A stretch of 64,000 bases of DNA from Acidimicrobiaceae bacterium (GTDB taxonomy: Bacteria > Actinomycetota > Acidimicrobiia > Acidimicrobiales > UBA8190). The DNA lies in assembly GCA_003151475.1 (NCBI GenBank), contig PLXQ01000031.1, forward strand, positions 25,163 to 89,162, given 5' to 3'. A program made the translations under genes and the position numbers. A model generated the notes under the pieces. That model was not told where the DNA came from. It searched no databases and worked only from the letters and a program-made list of their open reading frames with translations. Within the stretch, counting starts at the first letter, position 1. Every line of letters starts with the position of its first letter. Positions 43,838 to 54,089 of the stretch are shown here, in pieces.

Positions 43838-45493
43838 GTGAGGTATAGAGTGCAGGTTGTCGCAGCCGTTGCCCGGCGGAAGGGCTGGCTGGCGACAAAT
43901 GGGGGATGGACAGGGTCGGGGGGCAGGTTGACCTTCGTTGGCGAAAGCGAAGACAAGGCGCGTGGCGGCGCGGGACGGACGAGCTGGCGGGAACCGTCCA
44001 CTCTCGTTCTGCGCAGCGTTCCGTCGTCGACGGACCGGTTCGCGCGTGACAGCGTCGACCCGGCGTTCGGCGGTCTCGATCGGCGGAGCTGGCCGAAGGA
44101 CGCCAGCCATCACGTCATCGCCTGTGTCGATGTCCAATCCAATGCGACGACAGCCGGCGACGACGTCACCCCCGACGTCCTCTGGGGCCTGGCTGTGCGG
44201 CGGATGGAACGCTGCATCCGACCGGCCGACCGGGTCTGCATGCTCGGCGGATCACGTTTTGCCGTCTGTTTCGGCAACGGCGCCCACCGTGTCGCCCCCG
44301 ATGAACTCGGCACCCGGCTGGCGCGGGCCATGGGCGATCATCTCGTGGTCGGCTCCACCGCTCTCGACCTGCGGGTCAGGGTCGGCGTCGGTGCGGGAAC
44401 CCTGGCCGTGGAAGCCAGCCATCTCACCGGAGCCGCTATCGCGTCGACGAAATCGGCGCGACGAGCCACCTCTTCCCGATCACTTCCTGGCGTCAGTGCT
44501 TCGAGCGGAGTGGCGGTCACCCATGTTCCCGATCCCCAGGATCTGCTGACAATCTCCGAGCGTGACGCACTGACGGGAACCCTTCTACGAGCACCGGGCA
44601 CCCGCGCCACGGGCAAGACATCGTCAGCGACCACGAACCGGTTGCTACTGCGGGCCTTCTTCCCCACCTCAGACTCGGGCGAGCATGGGGCTGCCGCCAA
44701 CGGGGCGAGGTCGCGAAAGGCCCACAACGTCGAGACAACGCGAGGAGTGACCTACTCCCGCATCGCCGGTCTCACGATATTGGTGGTCGATCCCGCCGTC
44801 TCCACCTCGGACATGCCCCGTTCGGCAGTTCAGGGTGTCGCCGCTGTCGCCCGCCGGCTCGGGGTCTGTCCGATCCTTTCGCAAGCCGACCGGCCCGACA
44901 CGGTGGTGGACGACCTCTCGGTGAGCGAGGCCGACGCTGTTGTTCTCATCTTGCACCCCGACACCGCCAGTCCCTCGGTCGACGCCGGCACACCGTGGGA
45001 GCATCCGGCGCGCCTGGCCCGGGCTCTCGTTGATGCCGGCGCGTCGGTCATCGCCCTGAGCGTCGGTGCCAGTGCCGCCGCCGTCGCCGCCTGCGTGGAA
45101 CAGGGCGCCGCCGGGGTACTCCAGATCGACGCTCTGGCCGATGAACTCGTCACCGTGGCCAAGGCCTCCGGACCGAGAGCCACCGGGGTGGTTCGTACGA
45201 ACGGCAACGGGAGCAACGGCTCCCAGCGGGGGCGCCGGCAGCTCCCCCCTCCGTTCGATGCCCTCATCCACCTGACCTCGACGGAGCGCAAGGTCCTGTT
45301 CCACATGATGGAGGGACGCTCGGCAGGCGACATCGCCGCTGTCCTCGTGGTGTCGCTCACAACAGTGCGGTCCCACATCCGCTCGATTCTGCGCAAGCTC
45401 AACGTCAACTCACAACTGGCCGCCGTGGCCATTGCCAACGGCGCCGATCCCCGCTCCGATCCCCGGGCCGATTCACGGGCCGTCGCCGGCTGA
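43838..45493 (+). CDS. LuxR-family regulator with GGDEF-like and receiver-like domains
   Basis: About 551 residues. The first domain resembles a degenerate diguanylate cyclase: CIRPADRVCMLGGSRFAVCF stands where GG[DE]EF would be, with LRVRVGVGAG after it. A receiver-like domain follows (LTILVVDPAVSTSD, GASVIALSVGASAAAVAACV). The C-terminus is a LuxR HTH: LTSTERKVLFHMMEGRSAGD, TTVRSHIRSILRKLNVNSQL. It should bind DNA, with a probably inactive GGDEF domain perhaps sensing a nucleotide. GTG 43838 is only one candidate start; GTG 43850 and TTG 43928 are also possible. Confidence 0.72.
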   Translation: MRYRVQVVAAVARRKGWLATNGGWTGSGGRLTFVGESEDKARGGAGRTSWREPSTLVLRSVPSSTDRFARDSVDPAFGGLDRRSWPKDASHHVIACVDVQSNATTAGDDVTPDVLWGLAVRRMERCIRPADRVCMLGGSRFAVCFGNGAHRVAPDELGTRLARAMGDHLVVGSTALDLRVRVGVGAGTLAVEASHLTGAAIASTKSARRATSSRSLPGVSASSGVAVTHVPDPQDLLTISERDALTGTLLRAPGTRATGKTSSATTNRLLLRAFFPTSDSGEHGAAANGARSRKAHNVETTRGVTYSRIAGLTILVVDPAVSTSDMPRSAVQGVAAVARRLGVCPILSQADRPDTVVDDLSVSEADAVVLILHPDTASPSVDAGTPWEHPARLARALVDAGASVIALSVGASAAAVAACVEQGAAGVLQIDALADELVTVAKASGPRATGVVRTNGNGSNGSQRGRRQLPPPFDALIHLTSTERKVLFHMMEGRSAGDIAAVLVVSLTTVRSHIRSILRKLNVNSQLAAVAIANGADPRSDPRADSRAVAG

Positions 45494-45518
45494 ACGGTTT
45501 CGTCCCGGACCCGCTCAG

Positions 45519-46484
45519 TCAGTCGATCAGGGGCAGGATCCGGGCTTCGGCGGCCACGACTCCCGTGGCCGGGTCCCCGGTACGAATCTCCACCGGACAG
45601 GGCGGCTCGACGGCGCGATGAAGATAGGCCAGGGCGACAGGAGCCTCGAGCGCCGCTGACCAGGCCACCGAGGTGACCTTTCCGACAACGCGATCGCCCA
45701 CCGCCACCTCGGCGCCCGACCCCACGGCACGGGCATCTCCGGTGGATGGGTCCATCACGATGCCCCGGAGCCGGCGCGCCACCTTGTTGCCGCGGGCATC
45801 GAGGCGGGCCACCAGTTCCTGCCCCGTGTAGCAGCCCTTGGTGAAGCTGACGCAGCGCTCGAGGAGACCTGCCTCGGCGGCGATAGTGCGATCGTCGAGT
45901 TCGGCACCCATCACGGGGATTCCTGCTTCGACCCGCACCGCCTGCCAGGCGTCCGCCCCGCACCGGCGCACTCCTTCAGGGAGCTCGGGGCCGGCCCCGA
46001 GAAGGTCGACGCCGACAACAGCGCCCCAGGCGAAATTCGCCATGAACGACGTCCCCGGGGCGGGGTCGAGGCCCGTGGCGACCCCGGATGCCGCCGGGCC
46101 CCTCAGCGCCACGCAGGTCCAATCGAGCGCCGTGATGTCCGCCTTCACCCGTAGTTTGAAGTGGGACAGGCGGGCCACCACGGCCGGGCCGTAGCCGGCG
46201 TCGACGTCGAGATAGAGGTCGTCGTCACCCACCCTCGTCACGCGGACGAGGGCATCGAGCTTCCCCTGCGGCGTGAGGAGCAGGGCGTCGGCCGAGGTCC
46301 CGATGACCAAGGCGGCGATATCCTGGCTGCACTGACCCTGGAGGTACTCGACGGCATCGGGACCGGCGATGCGGACCACGTCACGGCCGAGGGGTACGGC
46401 ACCGACACCGTGACGCAGGGCCTCGTAGTCGTCGGCGAATCCCTCGGCCGGGCCCAGCGCTCCCGTGGCGACCCGCTCGGTCAA
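45519..46484 (-). CDS. ygfZ: YgfZ/GcvT-family folate-binding protein
   Basis: A 321-residue tetrahydrofolate-binding protein involved in assembly or repair of iron-sulfur proteins. The family signature K-G-C-Y-x-G-Q-E is present as VSFTKGCYTGQELVARLDAR. PLGRDVVRIAGPDAVEYLQG is the usual N-terminal region. The start is TTG overlapping the trpE stop by four bases, so it is the last gene of the his-trp operon. It has no link to histidine synthesis; the linkage is positional. Confidence 0.87.
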   Translation of the reverse strand: MTERVATGALGPAEGFADDYEALRHGVGAVPLGRDVVRIAGPDAVEYLQGQCSQDIAALVIGTSADALLLTPQGKLDALVRVTRVGDDDLYLDVDAGYGPAVVARLSHFKLRVKADITALDWTCVALRGPAASGVATGLDPAPGTSFMANFAWGAVVGVDLLGAGPELPEGVRRCGADAWQAVRVEAGIPVMGAELDDRTIAAEAGLLERCVSFTKGCYTGQELVARLDARGNKVARRLRGIVMDPSTGDARAVGSGAEVAVGDRVVGKVTSVAWSAALEAPVALAYLHRAVEPPCPVEIRTGDPATGVVAAEARILPLID

Positions 46485-48049
46485 CGTTCACCGGCCTTCA
46501 CCGCATCCCGCCGGCGTGCCGCGCTGGCCCGGCGGGCAGCGGGGACGGCGGCCAGGAGAGCAGCCGCCTTATCCACACATTCGGCCTCTTCCTGAGCCGG
46601 GTCGCTGTCGGCCACGATGCCCGCTCCGGCCTGCACCGACGCCCGCCCGTAGGGCGACACGACCATGGTCCGGATGGCGATGGCGGTATCGAGGTTGCCC
46701 GAGAAATCGATATAGCCGACGACGCCTCCGTACACGCCTCGTTTGGTCGGTTCGAGATCGTCGATGATCTGCATGGCTCGTACCTTCGGTGCCCCCGAGA
46801 GGGTGCCCGCCGGCAGTGTGGCGCGAAGCACGTCGATGGGACCCTTTCCCGGGGCCAGGCAACCCGAGACCTGGGACGTGAGGTGCATGACATGGCTGTA
46901 GCGCTCGACGGTCTTGAACTCGTCGATGTGCTCGGTGCCGAAGCGCACCACCCGGCCCACGTCGTTGCGGGCCAGGTCCACCAACATGATGTGCTCGGCC
47001 AGTTCCTTCGGATGTTCGGAGAGCTCGGCACCCAGTTGCTCGTCCTCGGCCGCCGTGGAGCCGCGTCGACGAGTACCGGCGATGGGGCGCGACGTCACGA
47101 TCCCGTCGCGCAGACGCACCATGGGCTCCGGTGACGAACCCACGACGGTGCACTGCTCTGCGCGCAGAAAGTAGAGATAGGGGCTCGGATTCACAAGCCG
47201 CAGAACGCGGTAGAGATCGAACGGGTCGGCCTCGAGGTCGAGGTCGAAGCGCTGGGAGAGCACCACCTGGAAGATGTCCCCGGCGGTGATGTGATCCTTG
47301 GCCACCGCCACCGCGTCCATGTACATGCCGGGCGCCATGGTCCGCGACACATGGGGCATCGGATCCGATCGGTCGGGAGGCTCGAGCGGGGCGATGTCGA
47401 GGGATCGGAAGAGATCATCGGCCAGTTCCGCCAGCCGGTCACCGGCCGCTTCGTAGGCGGCAGCGGCGTCGGCGTCGCTCCAGCTGTCGTCGGTGACCAC
47501 GTTGTCCACCAGGACGACGCGTTGACGCCAATGATCGAAGGCGCACAGCTGGCCGATCACCGACAGCAGGGCATCGGGGAATCCGAGGTCATCAGGAGGG
47601 ACATCGGGCAGACGCTCCACCTCGCGCACCACGTCGTAGCCGAGGTAGCCGACCAGGCCCCCGTGCAAGGGCGGAAGATCGGACAGCTCAGGTGACCGGT
47701 AGACCTCGAGAAGCGCCTCCACGGTGGCCAGCACCCCATCGTGAGCCCGCGCCTGCACCTCGGGAACGAGGATGAGCGTACCGGTCGTGGTCACCGTGCG
47801 ACCTCGCGCCACGAGAGTAGCGAGGGGTCGGCGTCCCACGAAGGAGTACCGACCCCAGCGCTCTCCGCCTTCCACCGATTCGAGAAGAAAGCCGGGTTGC
47901 TCCCCCACCACCCGAAGGAAAGCACCGACCGGCGTGACGGTGTCGGCCACCATGTCACGCCAGACAGGGACGATCCGGTGGTGGCGGGCCAGGTCACGAA
48001 AGACGTCGCGGCCTGGCCGGCAGAGGTCCGGTGCCGAAGAAGTCGTCAC
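46481..48049 (-). CDS. trpE: Anthranilate synthase component I
   Basis: A 522-residue chorismate-using enzyme for the first step of tryptophan synthesis. [20 protein letters not shown] holds the LLES feedback motif. The catalytic part has [43 protein letters not shown] and [12 protein letters not shown]. It overlaps hisI by four bases at its start. The glutaminase partner TrpG is not in the window. Presence in the his operon links two pathways. Confidence 0.94.
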   Translation of the reverse strand: MTTSSAPDLCRPGRDVFRDLARHHRIVPVWRDMVADTVTPVGAFLRVVGEQPGFLLESVEGGERWGRYSFVGRRPLATLVARGRTVTTTGTLILVPEVQARAHDGVLATVEALLEVYRSPELSDLPPLHGGLVGYLGYDVVREVERLPDVPPDDLGFPDALLSVIGQLCAFDHWRQRVVLVDNVVTDDSWSDADAAAAYEAAGDRLAELADDLFRSLDIAPLEPPDRSDPMPHVSRTMAPGMYMDAVAVAKDHITAGDIFQVVLSQRFDLDLEADPFDLYRVLRLVNPSPYLYFLRAEQCTVVGSSPEPMVRLRDGIVTSRPIAGTRRRGSTAAEDEQLGAELSEHPKELAEHIMLVDLARNDVGRVVRFGTEHIDEFKTVERYSHVMHLTSQVSGCLAPGKGPIDVLRATLPAGTLSGAPKVRAMQIIDDLEPTKRGVYGGVVGYIDFSGNLDTAIAIRTMVVSPYGRASVQAGAGIVADSDPAQEEAECVDKAAALLAAVPAARRASAARRRDAVKAGER

Positions 48050-48468
48050 CCGGGGGAGGTGTCGGTGACACCGGACACGTTGTCGCTCTGATCGTCGAAG
48101 CGGCGGTAAAAACAGCTGCGGTTGCCCGTGTGGCAGGCGCCCTCGCCGTCCTGGTCCACCACGACGAGGAGGGTGTCGCCGTCACAGTCGTAGTGGACCG
48201 ACCGTACCCACTGCCGGTCACCGGACGTTTCGCCCTTACACCAGTACTCGCCCCGACTCCGGCTCCAGAACCAGGAACGGCCACTCGTGAGGGTCCGGCG
48301 CAGTGCCGTGACGTCCATATAGCCGAGCATAAGGACAGTGCCGTCGGTGGCGTCTTGGACGATGGCCGGAACCAGTCCCTCGCTGTTGAACGAGACGACG
48401 TCCAGGTCCGCCTCGGCGAAGGCTATGGGTGTGGCGATGCGGCTCGAGGAAGCGGCGGGAGATGTCAT
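48046..48468 (-). CDS. hisI: Phosphoribosyl-AMP cyclohydrolase
   Basis: A 140-residue enzyme for the third step of histidine synthesis, opening the PR-AMP ring. [34 protein letters not shown] show the Zn/Mg-binding Cys and Asp pattern. It lacks the HisE pyrophosphohydrolase domain, so hisE must be elsewhere. The start ATG 48468 overlaps the GroES-like stop by four bases, and its end overlaps trpE by four. Confidence 0.92.
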   Translation of the reverse strand: MTSPAASSSRIATPIAFAEADLDVVSFNSEGLVPAIVQDATDGTVLMLGYMDVTALRRTLTSGRSWFWSRSRGEYWCKGETSGDRQWVRSVHYDCDGDTLLVVVDQDGEGACHTGNRSCFYRRFDDQSDNVSGVTDTSPG

Positions 48469-48758
48469 AGGTAGAGCCCCGTCCCGCCGTCGATGCGCTC
48501 CGACGCCACAGCATGGATATCGCGCTCGCGCAGGATGACGTACTCGTCGCCCTGGACCTCGACCTCGAAGTGGTCCTCCGGATTGAACAACACCTTGTCC
48601 CCCGGCTTGATGGTGCGCACATGCGGACCGACGGCCGACACCTTGGCCCATGCCAGACGCCGCGACACTTGCGCCGTGGCCGGGATGAGGATCCCGGCCC
48701 GAGAACGGCGCTCGCCCTCGGCCAGAGGCTGATGGGCCAGAATTCGATCGGCCATCAT
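48465..48758 (-). CDS. GroES-like co-chaperonin family protein
   Basis: A 97-residue protein of the Cpn10 type. It has [40 protein letters not shown] and [20 protein letters not shown]. True GroES has a similar GDKVL beta-strand but a longer mobile loop. The sequence is divergent, so a variant with another role is possible. ATG 48758 follows AAGGAG at nine bases. It sits between hisF and hisI with a four-base overlap to hisI. Confidence 0.75.
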   Translation of the reverse strand: MMADRILAHQPLAEGERRSRAGILIPATAQVSRRLAWAKVSAVGPHVRTIKPGDKVLFNPEDHFEVEVQGDEYVILRERDIHAVASERIDGGTGLYL

Positions 48759-48850
48759 GATGATGGGCTCCTTGGAAGGAGTCGTCGGCGCTGCGTCCAC
48801 CCAGAACACGGTACCGGATGACCAGCGGGCTCCTGTTCAGCCCCCGAAGC

Positions 48851-49639
48851 TCACCGCGTGACCTTTCCCGAGACGACGGGCGGCCGCACGACGACTCCGT
48901 GGGCCGTCATATACGCCTTGGCCTCGGCGATGGTGTGCTCGCGGCGGTGGAAGATCGATGCCGCCAGGACGGCGTCGGCTCCGCCGATGACCGCTCCGTC
49001 GACCAGATGCTCCAAGGTGCCCACCCCGCCCGAGGCCACGACAGGAACGCCGACGGCATCCACCACCGCCCGAGTGAGCTCCAGATCGAAACCGAGGCGG
49101 GTGCCGTCTCTGTCCATCGAGGTGAGCAGGATCTCTCCCGCACCCCTGGCGGCACAGCGCTCGGCCCAGCCCAGTGCGTCCTGGCCCGTGGCCTCGCGGC
49201 CGCCGTGGGTGTAAACCTCCCAACCCACCCCCGATTGCCGGCGCCGGGCGTCGATGGCCACCACCACACACTGGGCCCCGAACTCCCCCGCCAGAACATC
49301 CACCAACTCCGGTTCGAGGAGCGCAGCAGTATTGAGCGCCACTTTGTCCGCCCCCGCTCGCAGAAGCCGTCGGGCGTCGTCGGCGCGCCGAACGCCGCCT
49401 CCGACGGTGAAGGGGATGAAGACCTGCTCGGCCGTGCGGGCGACAACGTCCATCATGGTGTCGCGCCCGTGGGCCGACGCCGTAATATCCAAGAAGACGA
49501 GCTCGTCGGCACCCTCTGCGTCATAGCGGGCGGCCAGCTCCACCGGATCGCCGGCGTCGATCAGATCGACAAATTGGACTCCCTTCACCACACGGCCGGC
49601 ATCGACGTCGAGGCAAGGGACTACACGGACGCTGCGCAC
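48851..49639 (-). CDS. hisF: Imidazole glycerol phosphate synthase, cyclase subunit
   Basis: A 262-residue TIM barrel that makes imidazole-glycerol-phosphate with ammonia from His[20 protein letters not shown] holds the first catalytic Asp, and [10 protein letters not shown] the second. [20 protein letters not shown] and [15 protein letters not shown] are phosphate-binding loops. Its start overlaps the hisA end by 19 bases. Confidence 0.95.
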   Translation of the reverse strand: MRSVRVVPCLDVDAGRVVKGVQFVDLIDAGDPVELAARYDAEGADELVFLDITASAHGRDTMMDVVARTAEQVFIPFTVGGGVRRADDARRLLRAGADKVALNTAALLEPELVDVLAGEFGAQCVVVAIDARRRQSGVGWEVYTHGGREATGQDALGWAERCAARGAGEILLTSMDRDGTRLGFDLELTRAVVDAVGVPVVASGGVGTLEHLVDGAVIGGADAVLAASIFHRREHTIAEAKAYMTAHGVVVRPPVVSGKVTR

Positions 49640-50361
49640 GCGGCGATCGCCTCCTCGACGCTCACGTTTCCTTCGACCAGCGCAGTACCCACGATGGCGC
49701 CGGCCAGGCGTCGGCCACCGGATTCCAGGCGAGCGAGGATGGCGAGGTCACCCGCACCTCGTATCCCACCCGAAGCAACGACGTCGTGAGCACTGCCTTC
49801 GAGGACGTCTCGGAGGCCCTCGACGTCCGGTCCGGACATCATCCCGTCGCGCTCGATGGCGGTGACGATCACGGCAGCGAGTGGAACAGAGGCGAAGCGG
49901 CTCAACATGTCATCGAGCGTCGTGCCCGTCTCGCCCTCCCAGCCCCCCACCGCCACGTCGGCCCCGGCCCCACGGTGGTCGAGCCCCACGGCGATCCGAC
50001 CCGGATACCGGTCCGCCAGCATGTCGACCAGCTCCGGATCCCGCACCGCAGCCGTGCCGAGAACGACACGCTCGACGCCTGCGTCGAGGAGACCGGCGGC
50101 GGCCTCAGCGTTGCGGACGCCGCCTCCGGCCTGGACGGCGACGTCCACGGCGGCGGCGATGGCAAGAACGCAGTCGCGGTTCACGGGGTCACCCGTCCGG
50201 GCCGCGTCGAGGTCGACGACATGGATCCAATGGGCGCCTCCGGTGACGTACCGGCGGGCCAAGGCGACGGGATCGCCGTAGCCGCGCTGGCGGGCGAAGT
50301 CACCCTGCACGAGTCGGACAGCCATCCCGTCGCGCAGATCGATGGCCGGAAAGAGCTCCAC
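49621..50361 (-). CDS. hisA: ProFAR isomerase (HisA; possibly bifunctional PriA)
   Basis: A 246-residue TIM barrel for the fourth-to-fifth step of histidine synthesis. [20 protein letters not shown] holds the catalytic Asp; [20 protein letters not shown] and [14 protein letters not shown] follow. Start GTG 50361, two bases after the hisH stop, is chosen because HisA proteins begin at the FPAID strand; GTG 50391 is also in frame. In many actinobacteria this enzyme (PriA) also isomerises PRA for tryptophan synthesis. No trpF is visible here, so that remains open. Confidence 0.93.
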   Translation of the reverse strand: MELFPAIDLRDGMAVRLVQGDFARQRGYGDPVALARRYVTGGAHWIHVVDLDAARTGDPVNRDCVLAIAAAVDVAVQAGGGVRNAEAAAGLLDAGVERVVLGTAAVRDPELVDMLADRYPGRIAVGLDHRGAGADVAVGGWEGETGTTLDDMLSRFASVPLAAVIVTAIERDGMMSGPDVEGLRDVLEGSAHDVVASGGIRGAGDLAILARLESGGRRLAGAIVGTALVEGNVSVEEAIAACAASV

Positions 50362-50363
50362 GG

Positions 50364-50984
50364 TCAGTGCTTCGTGGGCCGGGCGGCGCACGCTCCGATG
50401 AAGTTTTTCAGGATGGCCAGACCGACGGTGCCTGATTTCTCGGGGTGGAACTGGGTCCCCCAGACGGGGCCCCGCTCAATGGCGGCGGTGACCTCGCCCC
50501 CGTAGTCGCACGTGGCCACCACGTCATCGCTGTCGCCGGGGGCGAAGGAATGCACGAAGTAGACCCACGACTCATCGTCCAACCCGGCCAGGAGACCGGC
50601 ATTGGGGCGTCGACGCACGAGCCGGTTCCACTGGATCTGCGGCCGCTTCACTCCCGGCGGGAGATCCTGCACCGTCCCGGGCAGAAACCCGAGTCCCGCC
50701 ACACCCGGCGCCTCGACCGAGCCCTGGTAGAGGAGCTGGAACCCGACACAGATACCGAGAAAAGGCGTGCCGCGTTCGAGGGCGCCCATGGCCACCTGGT
50801 CGAGACCGCTTCGACGCAAAGCATCGGCACAAGCGCCAAAGGCACCGACACCGGGAAGGACCACCCCGGCGGCGTCGGTGGCGGCGTCGGGATCCGTGAC
50901 CAGACGGGCGTCGGCACCGAGATGGACGAGGGCTTTCTCCGCCGAACGCAGGTTACCGATGCCGTAGTCGAGAACGGCGATCAC
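50364..50984 (-). CDS. hisH: Imidazole glycerol phosphate synthase, glutamine amidotransferase subunit
   Basis: A 206-residue class-I amidotransferase feeding ammonia to HisF. The nucleophile is in TPFLGICVGFQLLYQG, and GTQFHPEKSGTVGLAILKNF has the His-Glu pair. MIAVLDYGIGNLRSAEKALV is the usual opening. It lies 26 bases downstream of hisB and two bases before hisA. Confidence 0.95.
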   Translation of the reverse strand: MIAVLDYGIGNLRSAEKALVHLGADARLVTDPDAATDAAGVVLPGVGAFGACADALRRSGLDQVAMGALERGTPFLGICVGFQLLYQGSVEAPGVAGLGFLPGTVQDLPPGVKRPQIQWNRLVRRRPNAGLLAGLDDESWVYFVHSFAPGDSDDVVATCDYGGEVTAAIERGPVWGTQFHPEKSGTVGLAILKNFIGACAARPTKH

Positions 50985-51010
50985 CGCATGATCCTCAGCT
51001 TGTCGGACAC

Positions 51011-51625
51011 TCAGAGCGTGCCCTTGGTGGAGGGAACGCCCTCGCCCTCGATCTTGACGGCATCACGCAGACAGCGGGCCGCCGCCTTGAACGACGCTTC
51101 GAGGATGTGGTGGGTGTTCTTGCCCGTCACCTGGCGCACGTGCAACGTCACACCGGCGGCGGTCACGAAGGCGCGCCAGAACTCCTCCGCCAACTGGGGG
51201 TCAAAGGGCGGAGATCCGAGGGCCGGCGTCTCGGGCGAGAGGGACACGTCATAGGCGAGGTAGGGCCGACCCGACAGGTCGAGGGCCACCTCGATCAGGG
51301 CTTCATCGAGCGGTAGGGCGATGGAGGCGAAGCGACGAACACCAGCCTTGTCGCCGAGGGCCTCGGCGCACGCCTCACCGAGAACGATGCCCACGTCCTC
51401 CACGGTGTGATGAGAATCGACATCGAGATCACCCCGGGCACTGATGGAGAGATCGAATCCACCGTGGCGTCCGAGCTGCGAGAGCATGTGGTCGAAGAAG
51501 GGCAGGCCCGTCTCCACCCGGGCGGCGCCGGATCCGTCGAGTGACAGCTCGACGGTCACCGAGGTCTCCCTGGTCTTGCGTTCACGGATGGCGTGGCGAG
51601 CGGAACCGTCGACCCCGGTCGTCAT
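51011..51625 (-). CDS. hisB: Imidazoleglycerol-phosphate dehydratase
   Basis: A 204-residue monofunctional dehydratase for step six of histidine synthesis. DVDSHHTVEDVGIVLGEACA and TGKNTHHILEASFKAAARCL supply the two metal-binding His motifs. It lacks the phosphatase domain found in enterobacterial HisB. ATG 51625 overlaps the hisC stop by four bases. The much longer open frame upstream is a shadow of hisC. Confidence 0.95.
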   Translation of the reverse strand: MTTGVDGSARHAIRERKTRETSVTVELSLDGSGAARVETGLPFFDHMLSQLGRHGGFDLSISARGDLDVDSHHTVEDVGIVLGEACAEALGDKAGVRRFASIALPLDEALIEVALDLSGRPYLAYDVSLSPETPALGSPPFDPQLAEEFWRAFVTAAGVTLHVRQVTGKNTHHILEASFKAAARCLRDAVKIEGEGVPSTKGTL

Positions 51626-52746
51626 GATGATGGCCTCTCGTTCAGGCTGGATCCCAGGGCGGCGAGGAAGCGGTCGTTCTCCGCCGGCATGCCCACCGTC
51701 ACGCGCAGGCACTCGTCGAGTCCCGGCCAGGTGGAGCAGTCTCGCACGAGGACCGACGATGCCAGCAGGTCGTCCCACACCTGGCGAGCCGTTCGAGTGA
51801 TCGGTCGGAAAAGAATGAAATTGGCGTCTGACGGCCATGTCTCGACCGGCAATTCGGCCAGGGCAGCGGTGATACGACCGCGTTCCTCGTTGAGCATGGC
51901 GACACGTGCTTCCATCGCGTGCACATGACGAAGCGCCAGGTAACCAGCCGCCTGTTTCATGGCATCCAGGTGATAGGGCAGCGCCACCGCATCGCAGGCC
52001 CGTACAACGCTCGGATCGGCCACCAGATACCCGAGTCGGCAGGCCGCCATCGACCACGTCTTCGAGAACGTCCGGACCACGACGAGGCGGTCCGACCCGG
52101 CCACGTCGCCGCCGACGAAGTCCAGGGCGCTCGAGGGGGAAAACTGGCCATAGGCCTCGTCCACCACGACGAGTCCCGGCGCCCGTGCCAGGACGTGCCG
52201 GATGGTGTCGGGTGATTCGGCCCGGCCGGTGGGATTGTTGGGAGAGCACACGAAGGTGATGATCGGTCGAGCGCTGTCGAGCACACGGTCGACCACGTCG
52301 AGGTCCAACCGAAAGTCGGCTCCCCTCCATCCGCTCTCCACCTTCGTCGCCGTGAGAGCGGCGATGTGACGGTGCAGCGCGTACGTCGGTTCGAACAGTG
52401 CCGCCGTGCGTCCGGCGCCGCCGTAAGCGAGAAGCAGGCATTGCAGGACCTCGTTCGAACCGTTGGCACAGAACACGCGATTGACATCCACGCCGTGAAA
52501 TTCGGCCAGCGCCGCCCGCAGCGCGGTGGCACCACGGTCCGGGTAGCGGTGGAATTCGATCCGACCTATCTCTTTCTGCAATTCCGCCAGCCACTCGTCA
52601 GGAGGCGGCAATGGCGACTCGTTTGTATTCAGCCGGACCTCGACATCGACTTGGGGCGAGTGATACCCGATGAGCTCGGCCAGATCGTCGCGTACGGGCA
52701 CGGCGTGCCCGCTGGCGGGCGGCACGGTGGCCTGCTGTTCCATCAT
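51622..52746 (-). CDS. hisC: Histidinol-phosphate aminotransferase
   Basis: A 374-residue PLP enzyme of fold type I. VRLNTNESPLPPP is the substrate-binding start. CSPNNPTGRAESP, VVVDEAYGQFSPS and VVRTFSKTWSMAACRLGY hold the usual Asn, Asp/Tyr and the Lys that binds PLP. It overlaps hisD and hisB by four bases each. Confidence 0.95.
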   Translation of the reverse strand: MMEQQATVPPASGHAVPVRDDLAELIGYHSPQVDVEVRLNTNESPLPPPDEWLAELQKEIGRIEFHRYPDRGATALRAALAEFHGVDVNRVFCANGSNEVLQCLLLAYGGAGRTAALFEPTYALHRHIAALTATKVESGWRGADFRLDLDVVDRVLDSARPIITFVCSPNNPTGRAESPDTIRHVLARAPGLVVVDEAYGQFSPSSALDFVGGDVAGSDRLVVVRTFSKTWSMAACRLGYLVADPSVVRACDAVALPYHLDAMKQAAGYLALRHVHAMEARVAMLNEERGRITAALAELPVETWPSDANFILFRPITRTARQVWDDLLASSVLVRDCSTWPGLDECLRVTVGMPAENDRFLAALGSSLNERPSS

Positions 52747-54089
52747 CGGGCCCCCTCGGCGGGCACCGGCGTCTCCATTCCATCGTGTATCCGCACCGGA
52801 GCGGTTTCACGGCGTCGTCGCACGGATTCGGCGTGCGCCGGAAGACCTTCGGCCTCGGCGATGGCGACCACGTGCGGCTCCAAACGGGCGAGAGCGTCAC
52901 CACCGAGTGACACGGCATGGATATGGGTGCGGAAGTCGTCGACGCGCAACGCAGAGGCGAAGCGGGCCGTGCGCGATGTCGGTAGGACGTGGTTGGGGCC
53001 GGCCAGGTAGTCGCCCACGCTCGCTGGAGCATACGGTCCGAGGAAGACAGCCCCCGCACTGCGCACGAGCGGCAATAGCCCCTCGGCCCCGGTCGTCAGG
53101 ATCTCGAGGTGTTCGGGCGCCACCGTGTTGGCCACGGCGAGCGCCTGGTCGGGCCCGTCGACGAGGACGGCGTAGCCCCCCGATCCCAAGGTGGCCTCGA
53201 GGTCGGTCCGACGCGGCGAGTTGACCACGAGCTCTTCGACAGCCGACGCCACGGCGTCGGCCAGGGCCGGCGACCATGTCACGAGCCAGGCCAGACCGTC
53301 TGGTCCGTGCTCCGCTTGGACAACAATGTCGATGGCCGCCCACTCGACCGGAGTGGTTTCGTCGGCCACCACCACAACCTCGGACGGACCGGCGAAGGCC
53401 GACGGCACCCCCACGATGCCCGCCACCTGGCGCTTGGCTTCGGCAACGTATCGGTTGCCCGGTCCGACAATCACGTCAACAGCGCGAATGGTCTCCGTGC
53501 CGAAAGCAAGTGCCGCCACGGCCTGGGCTCCCCCGATTCGGTAGACCTCATCGACCCCGGCGATGGCAGCGGCCGCCAGTGTCTCGGTGGCGATGTGACC
53601 GTCGGGTCCCGGCGGCACGCACAGAGCCAACTCGCCCACGCCTGCGACCTGGGCCGGAGCCGCGCACATGAGCACCGTGGACGGGTATCGGGCTCGCCCC
53701 CCGGGCGCATAGAGCCCGGCGCGGCCAACGGCACGCACGAGATGGCGGACCGTCACGCCGTCGCTCGTGAAGTCCGCCACGGGAGCGGGTTCGTGACGGT
53801 GGTAGGCGAGGATGCGGTCGTAGGCGACCTCGAGGGCGGACCGGAGGCCGGGGGCGATCGACTCCCGGGCGTCGAGGATCTCCTCCCGGCCCACACGCAG
53901 GGCGCCGAGCTCGACCCCGTCGAATCGCCTCGTGAGGTCGCGGACGGCAGCGTCGCCCTCGCGGCGAACGGCGTCGAGAATCGCACCGACCTCGGCCGTC
54001 GGTAGGGCCGCCTCTATCGGCGGACGTGGAACAGCGGCGGCCAGCTCGTCCGCCGGAACGCCACGCAGGTCGAGGGAGGTGAGGAGCAC
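52743..54089 (-). CDS. hisD: Histidinol dehydrogenase
   Basis: A 448-residue Zn-dependent enzyme that performs the last two steps of histidine synthesis. VDVIVGPGNRYVAEAKRQVA, PSEVVVVADETT, VQAEHGPDGLAWLV and NTVAPEHLEILT show the NAD and metal sites. It is the first gene of the his-trp unit. GTG 54089 is the start; TACGAT on the minus strand (54099-54104) lies nine bases upstream, so a leaderless transcript is likely. Confidence 0.95.
   Translation of the reverse strand: MLLTSLDLRGVPADELAAAVPRPPIEAALPTAEVGAILDAVRREGDAAVRDLTRRFDGVELGALRVGREEILDARESIAPGLRSALEVAYDRILAYHRHEPAPVADFTSDGVTVRHLVRAVGRAGLYAPGGRARYPSTVLMCAAPAQVAGVGELALCVPPGPDGHIATETLAAAAIAGVDEVYRIGGAQAVAALAFGTETIRAVDVIVGPGNRYVAEAKRQVAGIVGVPSAFAGPSEVVVVADETTPVEWAAIDIVVQAEHGPDGLAWLVTWSPALADAVASAVEELVVNSPRRTDLEATLGSGGYAVLVDGPDQALAVANTVAPEHLEILTTGAEGLLPLVRSAGAVFLGPYAPASVGDYLAGPNHVLPTSRTARFASALRVDDFRTHIHAVSLGGDALARLEPHVVAIAEAEGLPAHAESVRRRRETAPVRIHDGMETPVPAEGAR

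Noticed and set aside
51625..52594. Long upstream extension of the hisB frame
   Set aside because: It lies within hisC in another frame; HisB homology starts at ATG 51625.
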